A DNA stretch of 64,000 bases from Antedon mediterranea (Eukaryota; Echinodermata; Crinoidea; Comatulida; Antedonidae), in assembly GCF_964355755.1 (NCBI RefSeq), contig NC_092672.1, positions 558,001-622,000 on the forward strand. The letters run 5' to 3'. A model generated the notes under the pieces. The model was not told the DNA's origin, did no database searches, and was given only the letters and a program-made list of their open reading frames with translations. A program made the position numbers and the translations under genes. Shown here in pieces: positions 1 through 10,233 of the stretch (positions are counted from its first letter, which is position 1; each line of letters opens with the position of its first letter).

Positions 1-90
1 GAAAACAAATTAGTCAATTTGCAACATAAAAATAAATAATTATTTTACTGTGTTCGAAATAGTTAGAAACAATAAATCTATGTTACACAC

Positions 91-3000
91 CTTATCTTCT
101 TCTTTGGTTACTAGTTTCCGTAAAGAAAATTTCCCTACAAAAAAACCAAAATGAGTTTTGTTTAAATTTCCATAAATCAAACACCATGTTGTCACATACA
201 GTTTGATAGTGTGAACAGAGTTTAGATACCTTTTGCCTTGTGTTGTGCGACCTCTGGATCAGGTTCATATTCTGCTACAAATTGTCCCAAAGAATTCACA
301 GTACCAAAGCTCATAGGCCTACAAGAAAAAACAAGATTAAATTGATGAGTTGACTTTCTTTTATTGTTCTAAAAATGAATACAAAATGTTCTAGTAATAA
401 ACTATTAAGAACAATAATTGTAAAAGTGTGTCTACTAACGATTGGTTTGGCCTTGTCCACAAAGAGCTTGGGTTCAAAACTCCCGAGTCTATTGTAAAAT
501 CATTCATTTCAAATAAAGTCTTCACTTTCCCTTCTGCTAATAAAGTATTCTTATTAGCTGATTGGTCAGTAGTTGACTGGCCTGCTCCACTTGTGTTGGA
601 GGGGTGTGTGCTAGTATCTGATGAAGGAACTTTAATTTCACTCTTAATTTGGTTTACTAATTCAGATAAGAACAGGTAGTATAAATCACTTGTGAGAAAG
701 CCAGGAAAATGAACCTATGAAAAAATCAATTAATAAAATTCACTTGAGAAAAAAATCGAACAAGATCAAATCAATGCTTTGGTAATAATTTGTACCTTCT
801 ATCTGTAGATAAATTTTTCTTTCTTCATAATTTTGTGTATTTAATTTTTTTATTTCATTTAAAAACACATCCAACAGCAAGAAGCCAATTAGTTTTACAG
901 GATGCCTTATATTATAAAACAATATAAAACAACAAAGCAGAAATATTTAAATGTCATATAAAATATCATAATACTTATAGAAATCATTACAAGAATGATA
1001 ATATTTATATAAATACATAGATTAAAGGTGTTTCATTGAAAAGTGGAGTCTCTTGGAATACTAATAAGGAGTATTTCCTCTCTATAGAATCAGCAAGCAA
1101 AAATTATTAATGTACGTAAATGGTCTCCTGAAGCCGAGGAAGCCCTGATAGCGGAATTTGAATCTACCGATTGGGATATTTTTACGGAGGATGAAGATTT
1201 GAATAGTATTACTTATGCAGTGAGCTCGTACATAAACTTTTGTATTGATAAATGCGTTCCAGTTAAAAAAGTGAAAATCTACCCTAACAACAAGCCATGG
1301 ATCACGAAAGGCGTTAAATTACTGTTGTGTGAGAAACGTAAAGCCTTTAAGATGGGCGACTCTAATCGTATGAAAATATTGACTAGAGAGATTAAATCTG
1401 AAATAATGAAACAGAAGAACATTTATAGGAAAAAAGTTGAACATAACTTCAGGTCTAATAATATGAAACAAGTTTGGCAGGGTATGAAACTTATGAGTGG
1501 TTACACAAACGGTGGTAATACACCCACCTCGATTCCGAATGTTACTGTGCAATATGTTAATGAGTTAAATGAATTTTATAACCGTTTTAATGTTCATGAT
1601 TTTAAAAAAGAAAGAGAGGCTCTATTTAGCTTGTGTCGGGTGACTGAAGATGATCCCAAATTTAGTATAAGCATTTCTGATGTACATAACGAATTCATGA
1701 AACTCAATTCATCGAAGGCTGCTGGGCCGGATAGAATCCCACCACGAGTACTTAAGGTCTGCTCTCCTCACCTTGATGGTATATTTACATTTATTTTCAA
1801 TATGTGTCTTTCTTATCATGCGTTCCCGGATATTTGGAAACTTTCATGCATAATACCGGTACCTAAGAAACCTAAGATTAACTGCATGAATGATTTGAGA
1901 CCCGTTGCACTCACGTCTGTCGCGATGAAAATATTGGAACGTATTATTTTAAAAATTATGCAACCTTATGCTGAAAAAGTGTTAGACCCGTTGCAATTTG
2001 CTTACCGATCACTCCGTAGTACCAGTGATGCGATTTATTTTAAATTACATAAATTGTATTCACATCTAGATAATGTAAAGAAAGGCCACTCGGCACGTAT
2101 TATGTATTTTGATTTTCAATCTGCGTTTAATACCATACAACCCCATATCTTAGCAGACAAAATGTTGAATATGGAGTTTCCCCGTCCGATTGTTCGTTTA
2201 GTTTTAAATTTCATTTGTGATAGAAAACAATTTGTTAATATTAATGGTGTTAAGTCAGAAATCGTAACCTCTGACACCGGTGTTCCTCAGGGTACTGTCA
2301 ACGCACCTAAATTATATTCCTTGTATACGGCGGATTACAGATCTTTAAATGATGAGCTTTGCCCCGTTGTTAAATTCGCTGATGACACTAGCACTATTGG
2401 TCTCATAGTTTCAAACAATGATGAAAATTATCGTAGCGAAATACAAAGATTTGTTAAATTTTGTGACGATAATTATCTCCAAATAAATGCATCAAAAACA
2501 AAGGAGATGATCATTGATTTTAGGACTAAACATAAATTTAATTTTCAACCAATCACTATCAAAGGTAAAGAAATTGAAATTGTTGACCAGTACAAGTATC
2601 TAGGAATTGTTTTCAATGATAAACTGAGTTGGGGAGACCATATAGACTTCATCAGCAAAAAATTAAGTCCCAGAATGTATTGTATGAGAACTTTATATAA
2701 ATTTAACTCCTGTGATTTGATGTTATTTTCGTTCTATAGATCCGTTATATGTAGTGTTTGGACGTATTGCCTCTCCTGTTGGGCTGGTAATGTTACCGGA
2801 GGGAATAAAGGACGCCTTGAAACTTTCATCCGTCGGGCTGGTAAAATGATTGGTCTGGAACTGCCTTCCTTTACCGATGTGCACCTAGAACACCTCCAGA
2901 AAGATTTCGAACGCATTGAGTCGGATGCCTCTCATCCTCTCCACAAAGTGATCATAGACCAACTTAATCCAAGTGGTAGATTGAGGCTCCTCAGTGTGAA

Positions 3001-6000
3001 AACAAATCGATTTGCTAAATCCTTTATTCCCTCCGGTATCATCCAGTACAACAGGAAGTCAAGAAGATAATTTTATATTGTAATTTTTTAGATGTTTTTA
3101 TATGAATGGTTTTATGCTATATTTGTTTTTATAGTGTTTTCTTTGTCATTATGACGAGCAATGAATTTCCTTTTTGAGGATCAATAAAAGTTATCTTATC
3201 TTATCTTATCTTAAGCATTCTCATAATTGTAATATTGTTAGTTTGATTATTTAAAGAAAATTATCAAGAAACATACAGATTCTATAGTCATCAACGCCTG
3301 TTGTTTAGCAGTTGCGAAGCAGTCTGGTAGAGGGCCTTCTTCTCTGCATATATTACTCTCGACCTCTAACCTCACATTGTCACTGAATCCTAACGGGTCA
3401 GTTGCTTGCAGAGAAAAGTACCTATAAAAGATGGGTAATTATTCTATAACAAATTCACTACTACAAAACTTCATTATCATAGAGCAGCATTGTCCATAAT
3501 ATAATATTTTGGACTTACTTATCATAGAGCACCATTGCCCATATATAATATTTTGGACTTGCTTATCATAGAGCACCATTGCCCATAATATTTTGGACTT
3601 ACTTATCATAGAGCAGCATTGCCCATATATAAAAATGTGGACTTACTTATCATAGAGCACCATTGCCCATATATAATATTTTGGACTTACTTATCATAGA
3701 GCAGCAATGTCCATAATATAACATTTTGGACTTACTTATCATAGAGCACCATTGCCCATATATAATATTTTGGACTTACTTATCATAGAGCACCATTGCA
3801 TCACTCTGCGCCTCCATCCCATCATACTGACCCTCTTGGGTTAGCAGTTGTTGTTGAAAGTTATCAGCCGCAAGGTAAAATTGAAGAAGATTAAGACACT
3901 TCTCTTGTTCCATGTACTACGGTAGGTATATTAAATGATAGGCTGCTTGTTAGGATCTGTCTACACTATCAAACTAGTTTGACAACAAAGTGTAATGTGC
4001 CCAAATATTGTAGTGATATAACCAAATAATGGTAGTGATATGACATTATTATGTCCATAAATGGGCACATCACATTTGTTTGTCACATAAAGTTTGATAG
4101 TGTAGACAGAGCTTAACACAATACTTTCTACTGCATTATCTATATCATAGTTACATAATAACATTATTGTACAACATAAAATAAATGTTTTACCTCCATA
4201 AAATGGAACATAGCAGTGTCATTGAATAGGATATCAGCCAAGTACACTTTGCCACTTGTTAAGATATCTACCTGATATTTGGCATGAAATTCACTACTCA
4301 TAAATGCTGGAAAATATCTGCAATAAATAAAATAATTTTATTAATGTAGCTTTTTATAACATTTATTAATGTTAACTTAAATTTTCAGAATTGGTAGCTT
4401 TGCACCAGGAAGCTAAGTTAATTGGTTAGACGTTTAATTATTCTCAAATGTAAAATTAAGTAAGATTAGTGCATTTATCTAACAAAATAAGATTTATGGA
4501 ATTATGAGAAAAGCCTATTTAAATAAATATATCAAATGTGTTTTTCTTTTCAAAGTTTAAACAAAGTTAAAAAATCAACTTGAAATTATTCACACAATAA
4601 GACAGACATTCTTAAAACTGAAAACTTTTTAGATCAAAATTGTGCTTACATGGTCTCTAATGCTTCATATACAAACTGGTGAGCAGGACCAAAACTCTTA
4701 GGGTCAGGCTGGTCATTCTCAGGACATATTTTAGCTTTTAAAAAAAACAATCAATATTTTAAGTTGAAGATATGATAGCAGATTACAATCAAGTGGATTT
4801 TGAATACATACTATCATTACAGTCCTATCACTACCATATTTAGGGATATGTATCACTACCATATTTGGGGTTATCACTACCATATTTGGGGATATCACTA
4901 CCATATTTGGGTACATCACCCTATTTTGTCAAACAAGTTTCAATTTCTTGAAAACATTTTTTCAACTTGACCTTTGATAAGTGCTCAACTATAAATCAGT
5001 GGTACTTAACTTAATGCTGTTATAAATGATAAAAGCACTTACTGGTCGGAATGTCAAAAGGTCAAATATTAAGTCTAAACAGACAATTATATGACATGTT
5101 AAGTTGTCTTTTACATGTGCGCCACTCAGACTAGGTTTTGAAATTGGTTTAATTATAAATACAATTAAATCTAGCATTGTATTAATGTGTATGCTTAAAT
5201 ACTGCATATAAGTGTTAAACACTTACGTAAGTCTGACCTAGGAAAAGTTATTTTTATCTCATAGTTTAACTTATTAGCCTTAATGCTATAATCAAGTTTA
5301 AAAGTAGAAACCAACAGAGAATATCTAGGATAGAATGAAGTTAAACAAGTCATTACAGTGGGAATGTATACAAATTACCTATAACTTGTAATCTCATCTC
5401 TTCACCAATGCCCACAGGATACGGAGCATCTTTGCATAAGTAAGTTGTGTAAATGTTCATTGCATCACGTTCAATTGCTGCAAACATGAAAATAAAATAC
5501 AATTTTCACTTAGAACTTAAGTAGTTTACATTAAAGTATATAACCTAAAGCCATTTTGTAGGCAATAGAAGGTATCCATTTACAAAACATGATGTAAACT
5601 GTATATAAATAATATAAATGTCAGTTTCATTTCATAAACTACATTAATTTAAAAGGCTCTGAATTTCAAAATGTAAAGGGAATTATTTTACAATTAAAAG
5701 ATTTACAATGCCCTGAATGTGTATTATTTTACACAGAAATCACAGATTCACAAGACCCTGAATGTGTGATCGTACACAGAAATCACAGATTCACAAGGTC
5801 CTGAATGTGAATTATTTACAATTGAAAGATTCACAGGGCCCAGAAAATGTATTATTTTACAAATAAATCACAGATTCACAAGGCCCTGAATGTGTATTAT
5901 TTTACACCAACTTAATTCAGTGAAGGCTAATTGTTAATTAATAATTAATTATCCAAACTTACGAGTTCTAGGGTCCTGAAACTTAGTTTGATTTTTTTGT

Positions 6001-7942
6001 AGACTATTAGTGTCTTTTGCACACTGTACATCCCCAGCAGCAGCATCTTCGGACTTTTCCACAAGTTTAGCTAGGCCTACCACCGAGTCCGACTTGGAAC
6101 GTGTATGGGTCTTCTCGTGAAGCAATACACTAGAAACACCTTTTCCTTCTATCGGCCTAGATGTCGTATCGCTAACATTTGAGTTGTTATTCATTGTCTC
6201 ATTTGGTATCATTTTGGCAGGATTTTCAGTTGGTGATGAAATGACTATATTTGCACAATTGGTGGGAGATGTTACTGAAGAAGAGTTATTAGTCAGGGAA
6301 GTCTTTAATCTGTTTATAGATTCAGTTCGTATACGAGACCAAGATGCCCGGCTAAAACTTTCGACAGCAAGCCAAAATCTAACCAAATGTCCGCATTTTT
6401 GTGAACTCATATATTGAATAAAGTAAGGTAAAGCACCATTGTCATTTAAAACTTCATTTAGTGTCCTTGATAGACGAGATTTGGCAACAATTTCACTTTT
6501 ACGAGTTGTTGTTCCTGAAAATGAAATCAGAAATGCACTTAATGTTTCTTTAACTTCTGAGGTCTTCATTAAGATCACTAAATGATGCTGTATATGTGTA
6601 CAAGTACATTATTTCCATTTTAATGTTTAATGTATTGACATTTTTTTTACTTTAAATTAATGAATTCATTCATCTTTTATTTCGGAAAAAAATTATTCTC
6701 TATAGGCTAGCGTAATAACAGCATCGACACAATTCGCTACCTTACTACGGGTACTGGTTAAAGTAACCATCTACATAGAGACATCTGGTAGCAATTGACA
6801 TCAAGTTGGCATTTAAATTAATGCTACTTTTAAGTGTAATACACAACTTTTTTTAGAGTGACATACCACAGACTGTAATGTGGTTACTAATAAAAAGGTG
6901 TCTAATTTAAAATCGTTTTAGATAATAATAGAGATAACTATTATGTTTGTTAAATAAAATAATAATTAATAAAAAAAGACAATATTTAAAATTATGAATA
7001 CCGGTAAGACAATTTTTTCAATTTTGTTTAAATTTGGAAAGTTTTTTTAATTCAAATTATTTAAGCGAAGCGTACCTGATCCTAGATCACCATACTTAGA
7101 TTCGTCATCACTTTTCTTTCTCACTAATGGGTTTTGCCTCGGTATACCACCTCCTCCAGGTACCACATTAGAATTAATGCTGGCTCTCTTTTCATTAATG
7201 GCACCTAAGTTTTCCCCATTTGGTAACTGGGTATGACCTTTTGATAAACCACCACTTTCCTGATGACGATTTTTGTGAGGAACATTTTCGGGTTTCTTTT
7301 CTATTAAGAAAATAATTTGAAAAAAAATCATAACACAGTAAATGAAATTTTGTGGGATGACAAATTTAACTTGAAAATCTTGATCTATGATAGAGTAAGT
7401 GCCAAACAAAAGCTATATTATTACTTAGTATTAATATAAAATACTTCATTAATAGGTCAATTCAGCATGGCCATGATTTAGACTATATTAGTGTTTATTA
7501 TTAAAATGTTTTATGAGTACTGCAAACTCTTGTTGACATTTGACTTTTTACTTTAAAAAAACTAGGAAACACACTTAGGCCTAATTAAAATTAAAAGTGA
7601 TGACAGCCTTCTTCTTGCTCTCTTTTGTTTGTTGCCGTACAAAGAATTTATATTCATTAATTATTATATAGGATACAAAGCATCTGATTGCCCAATAAAA
7701 GTCTTTGTTTTTACCCATTCCTCCATCGGATGAATACGAATACACTTCACGTGTTCACAGTTTTTTAGGCCTAATGTACGGGGATGGGCTAGGCCTAGGC
7801 CCTCCTCTAGCTAAATGCTAAGCCTAGCCCTGCTGGGTCAGGCCTAGCCTAGAAAGTCATTGAAAGTGTCAGTGTGACACAGTCCAGTGGAGGCTAAAAA
7901 TGTATTGATATTTTTACCTGATTTTCTCCGAAATAACGGCAT
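91..7942 (-). CDS. AKAP10: AKAP10-like A-kinase anchor protein (dual-specificity AKAP2), 3' end outside window
   Basis: Exons, high to low: 7942-7918, 7300-7076, 6514-5963, 5477-5379, 4734-4650, 4317-4194, 3916-3780, 3421-3277, 714-440, 318-230, 134-91; 1800 nt, 600 codons. The start exon reads MPLFRRKS, like the family N-terminus. The first RGS half (RTLNEVLNDNGALPYFIQYM) lies in the 6514-5963 exon and is followed by a low-complexity Ser/Asn linker, as in the vertebrate protein. The second RGS domain runs across the 4734-3277 exons (YFPAFMSSEFHAKYQVDILT; DAMVLYDK then YFSLQATDPLGFSDNVRLEV). AKAP10 tethers protein kinase A to mitochondria and endosomes through a C-terminal amphipathic helix; that helix and the PDZ ligand are not in the window, so the 3' exons must lie before position 91. 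Exon 134-91 (GKFSLRKLVTKEEDK after KAKG) fits by phase and splice sites but is less conserved. RNF10 lies upstream in the same orientation. Confidence 0.93.
191..224. mobile_element. Solo terminal-repeat fragment of the TCTACACTATCAAACT MITE
   Basis: GTCACATACAGTTTGATAGT followed by GTGAACAGAG is a diverged right end of the MITE family seen intact at 3952-4113. It sits 6 bp from the splice donor of the AKAP10 exon 318-230. Confidence 0.6.
848..945 (-). mobile_element. Truncated SINE copy (third copy of the 27.5 kb / 62.7 kb family)
   Basis: The segment ACATCCAACAGC...CCAATTA...TTACAGGATG matches the body of the tRNA-derived SINE at 27496-27687. The A-rich tail (AAATAAAAAAATTAAA on the minus strand) is at the low-coordinate end. 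The tRNA-like head is missing. Confidence 0.55.
1088..3070 (+). CDS. LINE ORF2 fragment: reverse transcriptase
   Basis: The frame is open from 1088 to the stop at 3068-3070, about 660 codons with no internal stop. The reverse transcriptase core is recognisable: AAGPDRIPPRVLK, RPVALTSVAMKILERI, FDFQSAFNTIQP, GVPQGTVNAPKL, and the catalytic box FADDTS with its aspartate pair, then the thumb segment YKYLGIVFNDKLSW. Upstream residues (KWSPEAEEALIAEFESTDWD) match the linker between endonuclease and RT in Rex-like LINEs. No endonuclease is present, so the copy is 5'-truncated; the undamaged frame suggests a young insertion. It probably has no own promoter and is not expected to be expressed as a host gene. 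Confidence 0.88.
   Translation, partial: NQQAKIINVRKWSPEAEEALIAEFESTDWDIFTEDEDLNSITYAVSSYINFCIDKCVPVKKVKIYPNNKPWITKGVKLLLCEKRKAFKMGDSNRMKILTREIKSEIMKQKNIYRKKVEHNFRSNNMKQVWQGMKLMSGYTNGGNTPTSIPNVTVQYVNELNEFYNRFNVHDFKKEREALFSLCRVTEDDPKFSISISDVHNEFMKLNSSKAAGPDRIPPRVLKVCSPHLDGIFTFIFNMCLSYHAFPDIWKLSCIIPVPKKPKINCMNDLRPVALTSVAMKILERIILKIMQPYAEKVLDPLQFAYRSLRSTSDAIYFKLHKLYSHLDNVKKGHSARIMYFDFQSAFNTIQPHILADKMLNMEFPRPIVRLVLNFICDRKQFVNINGVKSEIVTSDTGVPQGTVNAPKLYSLYTADYRSLNDELCPVVKFADDTSTIGLIVSNNDENYRSEIQRFVKFCDDNYLQINASKTKEMIIDFRTKHKFNFQPITIKGKEIEIVDQYKYLGIVFNDKLSWGDHIDFISKKLSPRMYCMRTLYKFNSCDLMLFSFYRSVICSVWTYCLSCWAGNVTGGNKGRLETFIRRAGKMIGLELPSFTDVHLEHLQKDFERIESDASHPLHKVIIDQLNPSGRLRLLSVKTNRFAKSFIPSGIIQYNRKSRR
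1088..3212 (+). mobile_element. 5'-truncated non-LTR retrotransposon (LINE, CR1/L2/Rex-Babar-like) in an AKAP10 intron
   Basis: One long open frame is followed by a short 3' UTR with AATAAA near 3183 and a (TTATC)n-type tail ending near 3212, a microsatellite end typical of CR1/L2/Rex-group LINEs. The start of the homologous region coincides with an in-frame TAG at 1085-1087, so the 5' part (endonuclease and ORF1) is missing. It lies antisense to the host gene between the AKAP10 exons at 714-440 and 3421-3277. No obvious target-site duplication was seen by eye. The clade name is from recalled motif style and could be off by one clade. Confidence 0.9.
3473..3797 (-). repeat. 44-bp minisatellite carrying an AKAP10 exon end and splice donor
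   Basis: Units start (CTTACTTATCATAGAGCACC in plus-strand reading) at about 3514, 3558, 3598, 3642, 3686, 3731 and 3775, with a partial copy near 3473. The 3775 copy is the real junction: on the minus strand it spells the exon end DAMVLYDK followed by the donor GTAAGT. The other copies lie in the downstream intron and keep the exon-like CAATGGTGCTCTATGATAA and the donor, with the intronic filler ATATATAATATTTTGGA. One copy has GTAAGC instead of GTAAGT. Confidence 0.93.
3952..4113. mobile_element. Palindromic MITE, full-length copy
   Basis: Terminal inverted repeats TCTGTCTACACTATCAAACT ... AGTTTGATAGTGTAGACAGA flank a centre with GTGCCCAAATAT, GGTAGTGATAT and TGGGCACATCAC, which also pair with each other. 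No coding capacity. It lies in an AKAP10 intron. This is the reference copy for the family in this window. Confidence 0.9.
4806..4932. repeat. Short array derived from the MITE centre
   Basis: Four to five tandem copies of about 22 bp, TATCACTACCATATTTGGGG, end in TTTTGTCAAACAAGTTT, the start of a MITE arm. The unit is the MITE inner segment, as at 10000-10170. Confidence 0.75.
5686..5906. repeat. Degenerate tandem repeat in an AKAP10 intron
   Basis: Four to five diverged copies of about 45-55 bp built around ATTCACAAGGCCCTGAATGT and TTATTTTACACAGAAATCAC. It ends about 55 bp downstream (on the minus strand) of exon 6514-5963. No splice-site copy was seen in the unit. Confidence 0.75.
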
Positions 7943-8250
7943 TCTCACAATTCAATATCTGAACTACCGATCCTATATCATGAAAAGAAAAGACATGCTA
8001 CGTTTTCATCGTAATTTACACGATTTAGCAGGTAGATTTCCTCAAAAAAGCACCATACCATATCATAAATCGTAAATCTTTTCCTTATCAATATCTGACC
8101 TGCCATCATCGAACTTCGATCAAAAAAGTGAATAGCGCCCTCAATCCAACTTTTAAGAAAGATCTCAAACAACAATAATTTCTTTTTACCATATTAATTT
8201 TAATATTTATATATTTTCAGCATGTCTATCTTTAACCTTTTAATTTATAA
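7943..8250 (-). promoter_or_regulatory. Presumed AKAP10 promoter / 5' UTR region
   Basis: This region lies directly upstream of the AKAP10 start codon (7942). Only position supports it; no TATA box or initiator could be assigned with confidence. The reading frames here are short and unlike known proteins. Confidence 0.3.
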
Positions 8251-8724
8251 TGGTTAAATTAATGAGAGATGTAAAATCAAAATTCTATTTTCTGTATTTA
8301 TATTAATTGCTAGTACTGTAAGCAATACAGTACGGTACATTAAACTTACCCCAGCAAATGATATCTCTTCACAAATTAAACAATTATTCACACACTTAAA
8401 ACTAGAAAGGAAAGAAATATGTGTAAACTAAAAAAACAAAATACAAAATTGTGTATTTTCTTTTTAAAAAAAAGAAATTACAATTTAAAGCAAATACAAC
8501 ATTATGCAGTATTGCTCATGTGGTTCCCAAATTTGAAATTAAATTACAAATTAAATTCACACTGGACACTGTTTCACAAAAAAACTAAAATGTTGACAGA
8601 TCTTACAATAATGAAGTATGAATATTTTCTTATGGTTCGAAATTACCAAATTATTCAATCTGAAAACCCGTCTGAGACAGGAAATCAGGTGTTTTAGTGT
8701 TTTTTGTGGGGTGTTGACTGCTTA

Positions 8725-8854
8725 AAGCTCTGTCTACACTATCAAACTAGTTTGACAAAGAAAGTGTGATGTGCCAAATATGGTAATAATATAAACATCA
8801 TGTCCATATATGGGCACATAGCATACAGTTTGATTGATAGTGTAGACAGGTCTT
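8725..8854. mobile_element. Palindromic MITE copy
   Basis: Starts AGCTCTGTCTACACTATCAA and ends GATAGTGTAGACAGGTCTTA, with the family centre (GTGATGTGCCAAATATGG ... CATATATGGGCACA). A GATT insertion in the right arm shows decay. Confidence 0.85.
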
Positions 8855-9059
8855 AATCACAACAACAAGATAATCTAGGCACTTAATTACACTGTCAGTA
8901 TCACAGTAAGATGGTTTGTAAAATAAAAACTTGTCTAAATACAAATCTCAATATGAAGACTAAGTCCTTTAAAACTAACTTTCAATTATTCCTTATTTTA
9001 GTAAATAATTTTAATATTTTCTATATTAATTATAAAGCATCCTATCAGGCATATACCAT

Positions 9060-9207
9060 AATACTGACATATGAGTTTAAATGTAATGAGTAATCATGAG
9101 TAATGAGTTTAAATGTAATGAGTAATCATGAGTAATGAGTTTAAATGTAATGAGTAATCATGATGAGTTTAAATGTAATGAGTAATCATGAGTAATGAGT
9201 TTGGAAC
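9060..9207. repeat. 34-bp tandem repeat (GAGTTTAAATGTAATGAGTA unit)
   Basis: About four copies of GAGTTTAAATGTAATGAGTA followed by ATCATGAGTAAT; one copy lacks part of the spacer. Intergenic. Confidence 0.85.
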
Positions 9208-9928
9208 AAAACCACTGAAGCAGAGTTGATACCTTGAGTTCAAGCTATTGTTGTATACAGTCTAAGCTAGTTATTTAAGGTAACCCAAAAATTAACAGTT
9301 ACAAATTAACTAATAATTAACTGATAAACTGCCTGTGGGGTTCAACAGATTCCAATCAAAAATTAAATTATAATTATCTCATTCAAATCAGATTATTGGA
9401 CAAATGCGACAATTTTTAATTTTTTACCTGAAGGTCAAATTTTTGCGATGTGATTGGGCATCTGGTTGTTTGGTAATGACTGATCATGCACACTTTATTG
9501 GTTAAAACATTAACCGATAATTTTGTTTTGCCTGCAGAAACAGCCTTAGTTAGCTCTTGAAGTTAGCCCTCTAGTTGTATAATAACTCAATGGCAACATT
9601 TAATAATTTAAATCTGTTGAATATTTGAATACTTAATATATACAACATTTGTAACACTCTGAAGTTCTTACCAATACAATTACATAACATTACAATATTA
9701 TCCCGTTTCTCCTAAGAAAATGTCATTAATAATACAGTACTTAACGATTAGATATTATTTTCATGTAAAATGGTAAACACAATTAATTGGCTTTAGATTC
9801 TAGTAGCAATATAAATCAACTTGATGTACAGTACAATTAGCAAGTCAAGCACTGTAAACACAGCTGCAATACAAATGCTTATCTGTCAAAGCTATATCCA
9901 CAATAACTAATGCCACACTGCAGCTGCT

Positions 9929-10199
9929 AAAGCTCTGTCTACACTATCACTTTATGTGATGTGCCCATATACGGATACGATGATGTCACATCACTACCAT
10001 AGTTGGGCATATCACTACCATAGTTGGGCACATCACTACCATATTTGGGCACATCACCACCATATTTGGGCATATCACTACCATAGTTGGGCATATCACT
10101 ACCATATTTGGGCACATCACCACCATATTTGGGCACATCACCACCATATTTGGGCACATCACCACCATATTTTGTCAATGAAAGAGTAGCCAGAGCTTA
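9929..10199. mobile_element. MITE copy with an internally expanded centre
   Basis: The left end AAGCTCTGTCTACACTATCA and right end AGCCAGAGCTTA are MITE termini. Between them the centre is amplified to about eight units of 22 bp, alternating CATATCACTACCATAGTTGG and CACATCACCACCATATTTGG. Repeat frames on both strands give spurious proteins (for example a His/Tyr-rich plus-strand frame). It lies 35 bp past the RNF10 stop codon on the minus strand, so it may fall in that gene's 3' UTR. Confidence 0.88.
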
Positions 10200-10233
10200 A
10201 TAATTAGGATAGTCACATCAAACATAGTAGCTG

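Larger units (their letters stand above)
8251..10233. other. Intergenic stretch between AKAP10 and RNF10
   Basis: Contains two MITE copies (8725-8854 and 9929-10199) and a 34-bp tandem repeat (9060-9207); the part next to RNF10 should be its 3' UTR (minus strand). No supported gene was found: the open frames at 8419-8697 and 8911-9093 are Lys/Asn/Ile-rich AT artefacts without recognisable motifs. Confidence 0.6.

Noticed and set aside
3277-3797. Array as evidence of repeated functional exons (alternative exon cluster) in AKAP10
   Set aside because: The copies have the donor but no acceptor, and only about 25 exon bases, so they cannot be complete cassette exons.
8419-9093. Two Lys/Asn-rich plus-strand frames as possible genes between AKAP10 and RNF10
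   Set aside because: AT-rich composition, no splice context, no recognisable motif.
9939-10189. His/Tyr-rich and Met/Val/Cys-rich frames in three readings
   Set aside because: They are translations of the 22-bp MITE-centre array, open on both strands, with no gene context.
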